From NCBI GenBank assembly GCA_937942105.1, contig CALDFS010000034.1, positions 1 to 22,604 on the forward strand: DNA of 22,604 bases, written 5' to 3'. How positions within the stretch are numbered: position 1 is the stretch's first letter; the number at the start of each line of letters is the position of its first letter. Shown here piece after piece: positions 8,545 to 15,635 of this stretch. The notes beneath the pieces are model-generated. The model was not told the DNA's origin. It did not search any database and saw only the letters and a list, made by a program, of their open reading frames with translations. The DNA is from an uncultured Ruminococcus sp. (GTDB taxonomy: Bacteria > Bacillota > Clostridia > Oscillospirales > Ruminococcaceae). The position numbers were made by a program, and so were the translations under genes.

Positions 8545-8594
8545 ATATCACAGTCCATATTTCCTGCAAATTTTGGGCTGTGATATCTTTATTT
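8545..8594 (+). terminator. Terminator of the CotH/phosphotransferase operon
   Basis: A 12-bp stem (8545-8556 with 8575-8586, one T-G wobble) closes an 18-nt loop and is followed by CTTTATTTAT. It begins 27 nt after the stop codon. The loop is large, so efficiency is uncertain. Confidence 0.7.
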
Positions 8595-8648
8595 ATCGTG
8601 TAATGTGCTGAAAAATGAATAATTGATTGTCTTAATATGCATTTAGTG

Positions 8649-8677
8649 TTGACAAGGGAGTTCTTCAGTGGTAGAAT
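8649..8677 (+). promoter_or_regulatory. Sigma-A promoter of the citrate synthase gene
   Basis: A perfect TTGACA (8649-8654) and TAGAAT (8672-8677) are 17 bp apart. Transcription should begin near 8684, giving a short leader with AGGAG at 8696-8700. The promoter lies inside the longest open frame (from the ATG at 8637), which rules out that ATG as the start for this transcript. Confidence 0.85.
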
Positions 8678-8708
8678 AAGAATAATATACTATTTAGGAG
8701 TGATATCC

Positions 8709-10064
8709 GTGAAGCTCAACATTGACGATAAGACAAGAAACAGCTTTCTTGAAACATTTTTTGAAAACAACAGAATAGACCCAAAGTATTACCAGCGCTA
8801 CGACGTTAAGAGGGGCTTAAGAAACGCGGACGGTACCGGAGTTCTTGCAGGAATCACCAACATATGCAACGTTCACGGCTACGTTATGAACGAGGGCGAA
8901 AAGCAGAACATCCCCGGCGAGCTTTATTTCAGAGGATATAATATCTACGATATAGTAAACGGCGTTCAAAGCTCCGAAAGATTCGGCTATGAGGAGGTTG
9001 CATATCTTCTTCTGATGGGCAAGCTTCCCAATTTGCAGGAGCTTGCGGCCTTCACAAGAACCCTTTCCGACAATCGCGACCTTCCCAACGGCTTCTTTGA
9101 GGATATGATATTAAAAGCTCCCTCAAAGAACATTATGAATAAGCTTGCAAGGTCGATTCTTTCACTCTATTCCTACGAGGAAAACCCCGAATCCAAAACC
9201 CCCGAGGAGGAGCTTTGCACCGCAGTTTCCATCATCGCGAAAATGCCTGTCATCATGACGGACGCTTACCAGGTAAAGCGCCGCGCATATGACGGCAAGA
9301 GTATGTATATGCATCAGGTCAGACCCGAGGAATCGACTGCCGAAACAATCCTTTCTCTTCTGCGGAAGGACAGGGCTTACACCTATGAGGAAGCAAAGCT
9401 TCTGGACCTTATTCTTATGCTTCACGCGGAGCATGGCGGCGGTAATAACTCCACCTTTGCCTGCCGCGTTCTGACATCATCCGGAACAGACCCCTATTCC
9501 GCTTACTCTGCGGCTGTAGGAGCGCTTAAAGGACCCAAGCACGGCGGCGCTAACCTTAAGGTATTGGAGCAGCTCGACTATATGAAGGCAAACATCAAGG
9601 ATTGGTCGGACGAGCGCGAAATTGCCGACCTTCTTCGCAAAATCATAAGAAAGGAAGCCTCCGACCGCACCGGATTGGTTTACGGCATGGGTCACGCGGT
9701 TTACACACTTTCCGACCCAAGGGCGGTGATTCTGAGAAAAACCGCCTCGGAAATGGCAAAGGGAACCGAGTATGAGGAGCAGTTCAATCTTCTGCGGGCA
9801 ATTGAGCGCCTTACGCCGGATATCTTCCGTGAGGAAACGGGAGCTGAAAAGGCTTTGTGTGCAAATGTGGATATGTATTCCGGCCTGTGCTACAGAATGC
9901 TTCGCATACCCGAGGAGCTGGCGACCGCTCTGTTCGCGGTATCAAGAATGGCGGGCTGGTGCGCGCATAGGTTTGAAGAAAAGCTGACCGGTCAGCGCAT
10001 AATCCGCCCTGCATATAAGGCTGTTCATAAGCAGAAGCCTTATGTAGATATCGAAAGCAGATGA
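8709..10064 (+). CDS. Citrate synthase / 2-methylcitrate synthase family
   Basis: A 451-residue type I-fold citrate synthase, which condenses acetyl-CoA with oxaloacetate. The three catalytic positions are visible: His242 in LHAEHGGGNNST, His329 in YGMGHAVYTLSDPR and Asp388 in ANVDMYSGLC. The family entry motif GELYFRGYNIYDI is present near the N-terminus. The length and long N-terminal extension match the clostridial group usually annotated citrate/2-methylcitrate synthase; choice between oxaloacetate with acetyl-CoA or propionyl-CoA cannot be made from sequence alone. The GTG at 8709 is chosen because AGGAG ends 8 nt before it and the promoter lies upstream of it but downstream of the ATG at 8637. 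No aconitase or isocitrate dehydrogenase gene is adjacent. It is a single-gene unit, probably supplying glutamate precursors in an anaerobe with a partial TCA pathway. Confidence 0.93.
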   Translation: MKLNIDDKTRNSFLETFFENNRIDPKYYQRYDVKRGLRNADGTGVLAGITNICNVHGYVMNEGEKQNIPGELYFRGYNIYDIVNGVQSSERFGYEEVAYLLLMGKLPNLQELAAFTRTLSDNRDLPNGFFEDMILKAPSKNIMNKLARSILSLYSYEENPESKTPEEELCTAVSIIAKMPVIMTDAYQVKRRAYDGKSMYMHQVRPEESTAETILSLLRKDRAYTYEEAKLLDLILMLHAEHGGGNNSTFACRVLTSSGTDPYSAYSAAVGALKGPKHGGANLKVLEQLDYMKANIKDWSDEREIADLLRKIIRKEASDRTGLVYGMGHAVYTLSDPRAVILRKTASEMAKGTEYEEQFNLLRAIERLTPDIFREETGAEKALCANVDMYSGLCYRMLRIPEELATALFAVSRMAGWCAHRFEEKLTGQRIIRPAYKAVHKQKPYVDIESR

Positions 10065-10094
10065 TCAGAGAGATGTACAGGCTGCAAAAAATGC

Positions 10095-10123
10095 TTGCAA
10101 GTTATTAATATTTGTAGTATAAT
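10095..10123 (+). promoter_or_regulatory. Sigma-A promoter of the lipoprotein/two-component run
   Basis: TTGCAA (10095-10100) and a perfect TATAAT (10118-10123) are 17 bp apart. The predicted start is near 10130. The last three bases of the -10 box are also the first bases of the terminator stem at 10121. Confidence 0.75.
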
Positions 10124-10166
10124 AGGATAAGGCGCAGTATGCCTGCGCGTTGTCCTATTGCTTTTT
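10121..10166 (+). terminator. Rho-independent terminator of citrate synthase, overlapping the next promoter
   Basis: A long stem (10121-10137 with 10143-10159, with one G-G mismatch and one wobble) closes a 5-nt loop and is followed by GCTTTTT. It starts 57 nt after the citrate synthase stop. Transcripts beginning near 10130 would lack the left half of the outer stem and keep only a 6-bp hairpin that ends 13 nt before the T run, so they should read through. Confidence 0.82.
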
Positions 10167-10181
10167 ATGGGGGGTGCGGCG

Positions 10182-11495
10182 TTGAGAAGAGTTTTGTTGG
10201 CTGTTATGCTGTTTTTAGCGCTGGCACTTTGCGGGTGCGAGTCGCTGACATTCTCGGTGGATGGTCTTATGTCCGCGCCGAGCATTGCGGATGAACAGGC
10301 GGCTGTGCATCAGGCACTGATTGAAAGCGTTGGCAAATCGGTGACCTTGTGCTATCCCCGAAGCGGGGAATATCGCTCCGCATTCGTATTTGCCGATATA
10401 GATTCAGACGGAAGCGATGAGGCTCTGGCTTTTTACACCCCATCGCAGGCAGGCTCCTCTGAAAACGTAAGAGTGTCTGTTTTAGACAGCGATGGTGACG
10501 GCAGCTGGCATGCTATGTATGAGCTTGCCGGCAGGGGCAGCTCGATTGATACCGTCATGATAGCCGACTATGGGGATGCTGCGGATATCATAATAGGCTA
10601 TGGCACCTCGCTCCACGCCGAAAACAACGTCAGCATATACAGATATGGCGACGGTATGCTTGCTTCGCGATTTGACGGCACCTATTCCGTGCTTGAAATG
10701 GCGGATATAGATAGCTGCGGAAATAAGGAGATAATAATAGTCCGCCGCACCGGAACCAGCGTTTCGGTAAGTATAATCAAAACTGACGATGGGCTTGACT
10801 ATAAGACTAAGGACAGAACCCTGTATTCCTCGGCGGCTTCGATTGCCTCCAGCCGCTTTGGCGGACTGACCGACAGCCAGAACGCCATGTTTATAGACAT
10901 TATTAACGAGGAGGGTGAGGTTGCGACAGAGGTCGTAACCTTCGTAAACGGTGAGATCGTGTCACCGACCTCAGACAATCCTCAGCTTTCCTGGCTTACG
11001 GTTCGCCCATCGGGATATCTGAGCGCGGACTATGACGGGGACGGTATAATAGAGATTCCGACCGTTTCACCGTTTTTGGGATACGCGTCCTCGCCGGGCG
11101 TTGAGCCTGTTTATATGACAAGCTGGCTTTCCTACAGCCTGGATATAGGGATGTTCTCGGCGGAGGCGTTTTCCTATTATGATGTTACCGGGGGATATGT
11201 TTTCACCATCCCGCAGAGATGGCTGAACTTCGTCACCGCCGTTAAAAGCGAGCAGTCAGGCGAAATATCCTTTGTAAAATACGATTACGAGACAGGCAAT
11301 ATTGCCGATATGCCTAAGCTTTTGAGTATAGCTGCGGTAAGCTCTGGCAATGAAAACGACTGGATAAACAACGGCTACTCCTACGTTGCGGGGGATGATT
11401 TTGTTTCCTGCATGTCTAAAACCCTCGCCGGGGCGGACGAGCCTTTGCTTTTAACTCAGGATGAAATAAGAAACAACCTTTATTATATATCATAG
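10182..11495 (+). CDS. Lipoprotein with FG-GAP/VCBS-like repeats, upstream of a two-component system
   Basis: A 437-residue protein with a lipoprotein signal: RRVLLAVMLFLALALCGC, with Cys19 as the likely acylated residue (lipobox LCGC). It should be anchored to the outer face of the membrane. The body holds repeats resembling FG-GAP/VCBS beta-propeller blades, each with an acidic calcium-loop-like motif: ADIDSDGSDEALAF, EMADIDSCGNKEIIIV and SADYDGDGIIEIPTV. No enzyme motif is seen. Starts are ambiguous. A TTG at 10158 lies inside the terminator stem and the ATG at 10167 has no ribosome binding site, whereas the TTG at 10182 follows GGGGGG (10169-10174) with good spacing, so it is preferred. 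The response regulator starts 40 nt downstream, so this could be a ligand-binding partner or a target of that system; this is inference. I do not recognise a named family. Confidence 0.78.
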   Translation: MRRVLLAVMLFLALALCGCESLTFSVDGLMSAPSIADEQAAVHQALIESVGKSVTLCYPRSGEYRSAFVFADIDSDGSDEALAFYTPSQAGSSENVRVSVLDSDGDGSWHAMYELAGRGSSIDTVMIADYGDAADIIIGYGTSLHAENNVSIYRYGDGMLASRFDGTYSVLEMADIDSCGNKEIIIVRRTGTSVSVSIIKTDDGLDYKTKDRTLYSSAASIASSRFGGLTDSQNAMFIDIINEEGEVATEVVTFVNGEIVSPTSDNPQLSWLTVRPSGYLSADYDGDGIIEIPTVSPFLGYASSPGVEPVYMTSWLSYSLDIGMFSAEAFSYYDVTGGYVFTIPQRWLNFVTAVKSEQSGEISFVKYDYETGNIADMPKLLSIAAVSSGNENDWINNGYSYVAGDDFVSCMSKTLAGADEPLLLTQDEIRNNLYYIS

Positions 11496-11499
11496 GCGG

Positions 11500-11516
11500 G
11501 ATATCTGACTGATATC
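11500..11516 (+). repeat. GATATC direct repeat before the response regulator gene
   Basis: GATATC at 11500-11505 and again at 11511-11516, so the copies are 11 bp apart. Each copy is its own inverse complement, so the pair can also fold as a 6-bp hairpin. It lies 20 nt before the ATG of the OmpR-family gene. OmpR/PhoB-type regulators often bind direct repeats with about 11-bp period, but GATATC is common in this genome and no good promoter is visible here. Confidence 0.3.
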
Positions 11517-11535
11517 GAGCCGGAAAGGTAATGCT

Positions 11536-12240
11536 ATGAAGCGGATTTTAGTTTGCGAGGATGAGGATTCCATCCGCGAATTTGTTGTGCTCAATCTTAA
11601 AAGAAGCGGATATGATGTGGTTGACGTCAACTGCGGCGAGGCGGCTGTAAAAGCCTTTGACGATAACGGCGGCGACTTTGACTGCGCGCTTTTGGATATC
11701 ATGATGCCGGGGATAGACGGCTTTGCAGTATGCCGCCAGCTCCGCGAAAGAAGCGACAAGCTGGGAATAATAATGCTCAGCGCAAAATCACAGGAGATGG
11801 ATAAGGTTTCATCCCTGATGATAGGGGCGGACGATTATATTACCAAGCCCTTTTCAATATCCGAGCTTATAGCGCGCGTCGACGCGATTTGCCGCAGGGT
11901 CAGCCTTATGGAGTCTGCCAAGGGCGAGCCTGATTCGCTTATACGGTCAGGACCGTTCACGTTGGACGCTAAGAGCAGAATGGTGCTTAAAAACGGCGTT
12001 CCGGTAGATTTGACCCAGGTGGAGTATCAGATAATGGAATACTTTTTGAAAAACCAGAATACCGCGCTGGATAGGGTAAGCATACTTCGCCACATATGGG
12101 GCGAAAGCTACTACGGCGAGGAAAAGATAGTAGATGTAAACATAAGAAGAATAAGAATGAAGATAGAGGATGAGCCATCCAACCCCAGGTATATTATAAC
12201 TATCTGGGGGTATGGGTATAAGTGGGAAAGCAAGAGCTGA
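11536..12240 (+). CDS. OmpR/PhoB-family response regulator
   Basis: A 234-residue two-domain regulator. The receiver domain (about 3-120) has the acidic pocket EDED (8-11), phosphoacceptor Asp54 in LLDIMMPG, Ser82 at the switch position and Lys104 in TKPF. The winged-helix DNA-binding domain (about 133-232) shows LTQVEYQIMEYFLKN, the EKIVDVNIRRIRMKIE recognition helix and a final GYGYKW strand. It should be phosphorylated by the histidine kinase encoded 18 nt downstream and then bind DNA as a dimer. GAAAGG (11523-11528) lies 7 nt before the ATG. Its targets are unknown; the promoter before the lipoprotein gene and the direct repeat just upstream are candidates. Confidence 0.95.
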   Translation: MKRILVCEDEDSIREFVVLNLKRSGYDVVDVNCGEAAVKAFDDNGGDFDCALLDIMMPGIDGFAVCRQLRERSDKLGIIMLSAKSQEMDKVSSLMIGADDYITKPFSISELIARVDAICRRVSLMESAKGEPDSLIRSGPFTLDAKSRMVLKNGVPVDLTQVEYQIMEYFLKNQNTALDRVSILRHIWGESYYGEEKIVDVNIRRIRMKIEDEPSNPRYIITIWGYGYKWESKS

Positions 12241-12258
12241 TTTCGGGAGGATAAGCGG

Positions 12259-13683
12259 GTGTTTGGATCCTTAAGAAAACACAGTATAACCAAGCGCTGG
12301 CTTGTAAACTCGCTGGGAATAGTTATAGCCGTTCTTTTGGTAGTGGACGTTATGGGGCTTATACTTGCCAACAGCTATTATAAAACCACGATAAGGCAAT
12401 ATCTGACCTCCAAGCTGGACGGTATATCGTCGGAGCTTTTGAAATATCAGTCGTCATCCGGCTTCCGAGCCGAGGTGAGGGACATTATAGAAAAATTCGA
12501 CGAAAAGGAAAAATACGAGCTGATGGCGGTAAACTCCACCGGAAGGGCAACCTTAACAAGCTCCGGCTTTGCCCCATCTGACTGGATGAATCTGGACGAT
12601 TACCGTGAAGCCAAAAATTCCGAAGCAAGGTGCTGCTACCGCGAGCTTAAGCTTGAAAGCGGCGAGCGGGTCATGAGCTATATTGTAATGCTCTCGGGTC
12701 CTTCATATGAATACAGCGCGTTGAGGATAATGACCTCGATGGACGCTGTTCATAATCAGATGATAAAGCTGGGAATACTGTTTTCGGCGATAATTCTGGC
12801 AGTAATTCTTTTGATGTTCGTTTCGGGACTTTACTTTATCCGCTCGATAGTGCTTCCGGTAAGGCGGATGTGCGAAACCGCGCGCAGCTATGCCGAGGGC
12901 GACTTCCGCGAGAGGATAGAAAAAACCGAGGATGACGAAATAGGCGAGCTTGCCGACGCTATAAACTACATGGCAAACGAGCTTGAAAGCTCGGACAAGA
13001 TGAAAAACGAATTTATCTCATCGGTATCTCATGAATTAAGAACGCCGCTTACGGCAATAAAGGGCTGGAGCGAAACCGCCCTGCAAATGCCGGATGACCC
13101 CGAAACAGTCGGCAAGGCGATGCGGGTCATCACCGGCGAAACCGAAAGGCTTTCGGATATGGTTGAGGAGCTTTTGGACTTCTCACGCATTCAGGACGGC
13201 AGATTTACTTTGCAGTTTGAAACCTGCGATATCCTTGCCGAGCTGGGGGACGCAGTGCTCATCTACACCGAGCGCGCCAAGGCGCTTGGAATCGAGCTTA
13301 AATATTACGAGCCCGAGATGCTCCCCTTCGTTCACGGCGACAGGGCAAGGCTTCGGCAGGTGTTTATAAATATAATTGACAACGCGGTTAAATATTCCAA
13401 CCCGGGCGGCGTTGTTTCGGTTGAGGCTTACGAGAAGAAGGGCGAGATAGTTGTTCTTATATCTGATACCGGCGTTGGAATATCGGCGGAGGATCTGCCA
13501 AAGGTAAAAACAAAGTTCTATAAGGCGAATCAGACCCGCCGCGGCTCGGGAATAGGGCTTGCGGTTGCGGATGAGATAGTAAATATGCACGGCGGAAGCC
13601 TGATAGTAAATTCAAAGCTCGGCACCGGCACAACGGTTATGATAACTCTGCCCGGTATACAGCCGGGTAGCGGTCAGAAGTGA
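12259..13683 (+). CDS. Membrane sensor histidine kinase
   Basis: A 474-residue kinase starting at GTG, with GGGAGG ending 8 nt before it. It has two membrane segments (about 15-38 and 171-194) around an extracellular sensor region of about 130 residues with no recognised fold. HAMP (about 195-247), HisKA with phosphorylated His258 in SSVSHELRTPLTAIKGW, and HATPase with N375 in NIIDNAVKYSN, DTGVGIS (403-409) and GSGIGLA (429-435) follow. All residues needed for kinase activity are present. The sensor region holds an adjacent Cys125-Cys126 pair, whose meaning is unknown. It is the evident partner of the regulator just upstream. Architecture resembles PhoR/WalK-like clostridial kinases, but it lacks a PAS domain. 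The signal it senses cannot be predicted. Confidence 0.94.
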   Translation: MFGSLRKHSITKRWLVNSLGIVIAVLLVVDVMGLILANSYYKTTIRQYLTSKLDGISSELLKYQSSSGFRAEVRDIIEKFDEKEKYELMAVNSTGRATLTSSGFAPSDWMNLDDYREAKNSEARCCYRELKLESGERVMSYIVMLSGPSYEYSALRIMTSMDAVHNQMIKLGILFSAIILAVILLMFVSGLYFIRSIVLPVRRMCETARSYAEGDFRERIEKTEDDEIGELADAINYMANELESSDKMKNEFISSVSHELRTPLTAIKGWSETALQMPDDPETVGKAMRVITGETERLSDMVEELLDFSRIQDGRFTLQFETCDILAELGDAVLIYTERAKALGIELKYYEPEMLPFVHGDRARLRQVFINIIDNAVKYSNPGGVVSVEAYEKKGEIVVLISDTGVGISAEDLPKVKTKFYKANQTRRGSGIGLAVADEIVNMHGGSLIVNSKLGTGTTVMITLPGIQPGSGQK

Positions 13684-13732
13684 TATGTAGCAATGCAAAT
13701 CAATGCTTCGGAAAGGATAAAAGGTATATCAA

Positions 13733-14704
13733 ATGAGCAAGACAGAAAACGCAGGAGTTAAGGCTCCCAAATTCAAATCAAAAATCGGCGGTCAGGCGCT
13801 TATTGAAGGAATAATGATGCGCGGCGTTGAAAAGGAGTGCATGGCGGTAAGGATGTCCGACGGAAACATATATCTCGAAGAGAAAACGCTTCCCAAGTCG
13901 AAATGGTATCAGAAGACCCCGTTTGTAAGAGGACCTGTGAACTTTGTAACCACCCTTATCAGCGGATACAAGTATATTTCAAAGTCGGCAGACAAATCCA
14001 TGGAGGGCGAGGAAGCAGTGGAGCCATCCAAATTTGAAAAGTGGCTCAACGATAAGCTCGGCGATAAGCTGATGGGCGCTATTATGGTAATAGCAAGCGT
14101 TTTGGGCGTGCTTTTGGCTGTAGGACTGTTTGTTTACCTTCCTGCGCTTGCAACCAAGGGGCTTACTTTGCTGATACCCAAGCTTTCCGAGCTTTATGTT
14201 GTCAAGAACATCATTGAGGGTCTTATAAAGATACTCATATTCATAGCATACATCTGGCTGACAAGCCTTTTAAAGGATATCCGCCGCACCTATGAATATC
14301 ACGGCGCGGAGCATAAAACCATCACCTGCTACGAGGCGGGGGACGAGGTAACGGTCGAGAACGTCCGCAAATACAGGCGTTTTCACCCACGCTGCGGAAC
14401 ATCGTTTATGTTTTTGGTGCTGTTTATATCAATCTTCGTAAACAGCATTTTCATGCTTCCATGGGACGCTGTATGGCTTCGTGCACTGCTGAAGCTCTGC
14501 GTTCTGCCGATAGTCGTTTCCATCGCATATGAGCTTATAAAGCTTGCCGGAAGATATGATAATATCTTTACAAAAATAATCTCCGCTCCCGGTCTGTGGA
14601 TTCAAAGGCTCACCACCCGCGAGCCTGACGACAGCCAGATAGAGGTTGCCATAGCCGCCTTCCTGCCCTGCATTCCCGAAGATAAAGAGAAGGACAGATG
14701 GTAA
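13733..14704 (+). CDS. DUF1385 family membrane protein (YqhQ-like)
   Basis: A 323-residue protein of the DUF1385 family. The conserved N-terminal block is IGGQALIEGIMMRG (18-31), and the central block YEYHGAEHKTITCYEAG (187-203), RRFHPRCGTSFMF has conserved His and Cys residues that might bind metal. Membrane segments lie near 115-140, 160-182, 215-240 and 245-270. The function of the family is unknown. It is commonly found next to prmC and prfA in Firmicutes, as here, where its last 7 nt overlap the start of prmC, so the two are translationally coupled. An AAAAGG ribosome binding site (13719-13724) lies 8 nt before the ATG. Confidence 0.92.
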   Translation: MSKTENAGVKAPKFKSKIGGQALIEGIMMRGVEKECMAVRMSDGNIYLEEKTLPKSKWYQKTPFVRGPVNFVTTLISGYKYISKSADKSMEGEEAVEPSKFEKWLNDKLGDKLMGAIMVIASVLGVLLAVGLFVYLPALATKGLTLLIPKLSELYVVKNIIEGLIKILIFIAYIWLTSLLKDIRRTYEYHGAEHKTITCYEAGDEVTVENVRKYRRFHPRCGTSFMFLVLFISIFVNSIFMLPWDAVWLRALLKLCVLPIVVSIAYELIKLAGRYDNIFTKIISAPGLWIQRLTTREPDDSQIEVAIAAFLPCIPEDKEKDRW

Positions 14705-15543
14705 GCGATAGCTTTGAAAACACAAAAAAGCGGCTTTCAGAGTGCGGCATAGAATCGCCCGAGTTTGAGGCAAGGGTGATTTTTGAGGAGCTTTTCGGCA
14801 GAAATTTCGGTAAGGATATCATAATGGGAAGGCTCAGGCGTGAGCTTTCTCAGAGCGAGAGCGCACACCTTGAAGACATGATAGCCCGCCGGATTTCGGG
14901 CGAGCCGTTGCAGTATATCATCGGCGAGTGGGAATTTTATGGGCTTCGCTTCAAGGTCGGCAAGGGCGTGCTTATCCCCCGGCAGGACACTGAAACGCTT
15001 GCAGACGCCGCATTATCGCTCTTGAAAGATGTAAAACAGCCTAAAATCATGGACTTATGCTCGGGCACCGGGTGCATACCGATTGCGCTTTCTTATCATC
15101 TTAGCCAAGCGCAGATTTATGCCGCTGAGCTTTATGATGATGCTTATAACTACCTCGAAGCCAACATCACAAATCACGGAAACAAGGTAAAGCCATATCG
15201 GCTGGACGCTCTGGATATTAACAGCGCCAAGCTCTTTTCCGAGCTTGATATGATAACCTGCAACCCGCCCTACCTGACAGGTGAGGATATGCTGGGGCTG
15301 CAAAAAGAGGTGTCATTTGAGCCTGAATCCGCCCTGTATGGCGAGGATGACGGACTTGAATACTACCGCATAATCCCGAAGATATGGCGGGATTCGCTTC
15401 GAAAAGGGGGATATATCCTGCTTGAAATCGGCTGCGAGCAGGCTAAGAGCGTTTCTGAAATCCTGAATGACTGCGGATACAGTGATATAACCGTCGTAAA
15501 GGACTTAGCAGGTAAGGATAGGGTGGTGCAGGCAAAAAGATAA
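14698..15543 (+). CDS. prmC: Peptide chain release factor N5-glutamine methyltransferase PrmC
   Basis: A 281-residue SAM-dependent methyltransferase that methylates the glutamine of the GGQ motif in release factors 1 and 2, aiding translation termination. An N-terminal helical domain (1-85) is followed by a Rossmann fold with the family motifs IPRQDTE (93-99), DLCSGTGCIPIALS (119-132) and the catalytic NPPY (189-192). Its ATG overlaps the stop of the DUF1385 gene, and AGAAGGA lies only 3 nt before the ATG, a tight spacing that favours coupling. prfA, its usual partner, is not downstream here; the recA group follows instead. Confidence 0.95.
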   Translation: MVSDSFENTKKRLSECGIESPEFEARVIFEELFGRNFGKDIIMGRLRRELSQSESAHLEDMIARRISGEPLQYIIGEWEFYGLRFKVGKGVLIPRQDTETLADAALSLLKDVKQPKIMDLCSGTGCIPIALSYHLSQAQIYAAELYDDAYNYLEANITNHGNKVKPYRLDALDINSAKLFSELDMITCNPPYLTGEDMLGLQKEVSFEPESALYGEDDGLEYYRIIPKIWRDSLRKGGYILLEIGCEQAKSVSEILNDCGYSDITVVKDLAGKDRVVQAKR

Positions 15544-15562
15544 GTCCATAAAAGCGGACTTA
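15541..15562 (+). other. Hairpin at the end of prmC without a T run
   Basis: TAAGTCC (15541-15547) and GGACTTA (15556-15562) form a perfect 7-bp stem with an 8-nt loop that includes the prmC stop codon. No T run follows, so termination is doubtful; it could slow or protect the transcript end. Confidence 0.35.
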
Positions 15563-15568
15563 ATGTGC

Positions 15569-15597
15569 TGTACAAACCCGAAAAAATATGTTATATT
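15569..15597 (+). promoter_or_regulatory. Promoter of the recA group
   Basis: TGTACA (15569-15574, 4 of 6) and TATATT (15592-15597) are 17 bp apart, with a TGT extension (15589-15591) giving an extended -10 element. This would begin transcription near 15604. No GAAC-N4-GTTC-type LexA box is visible around it. Confidence 0.55.
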
Positions 15598-15635
15598 AAT
15601 CTTGTAAAAAACCATTTTATATAGGAGGAATTCAC

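Noticed and set aside
8537..8621. Two copies of AAAAATGAATA (8537-8547 and 8611-8621)
   Set aside because: Short AT-rich direct repeat in a non-coding spacer with no further similarity around it; probably chance.
15575..15595. Possible LexA half-site (ATATGTTA) before recA
   Set aside because: The matching left half is AAAA rather than GAAC, so no two-sided box is formed.
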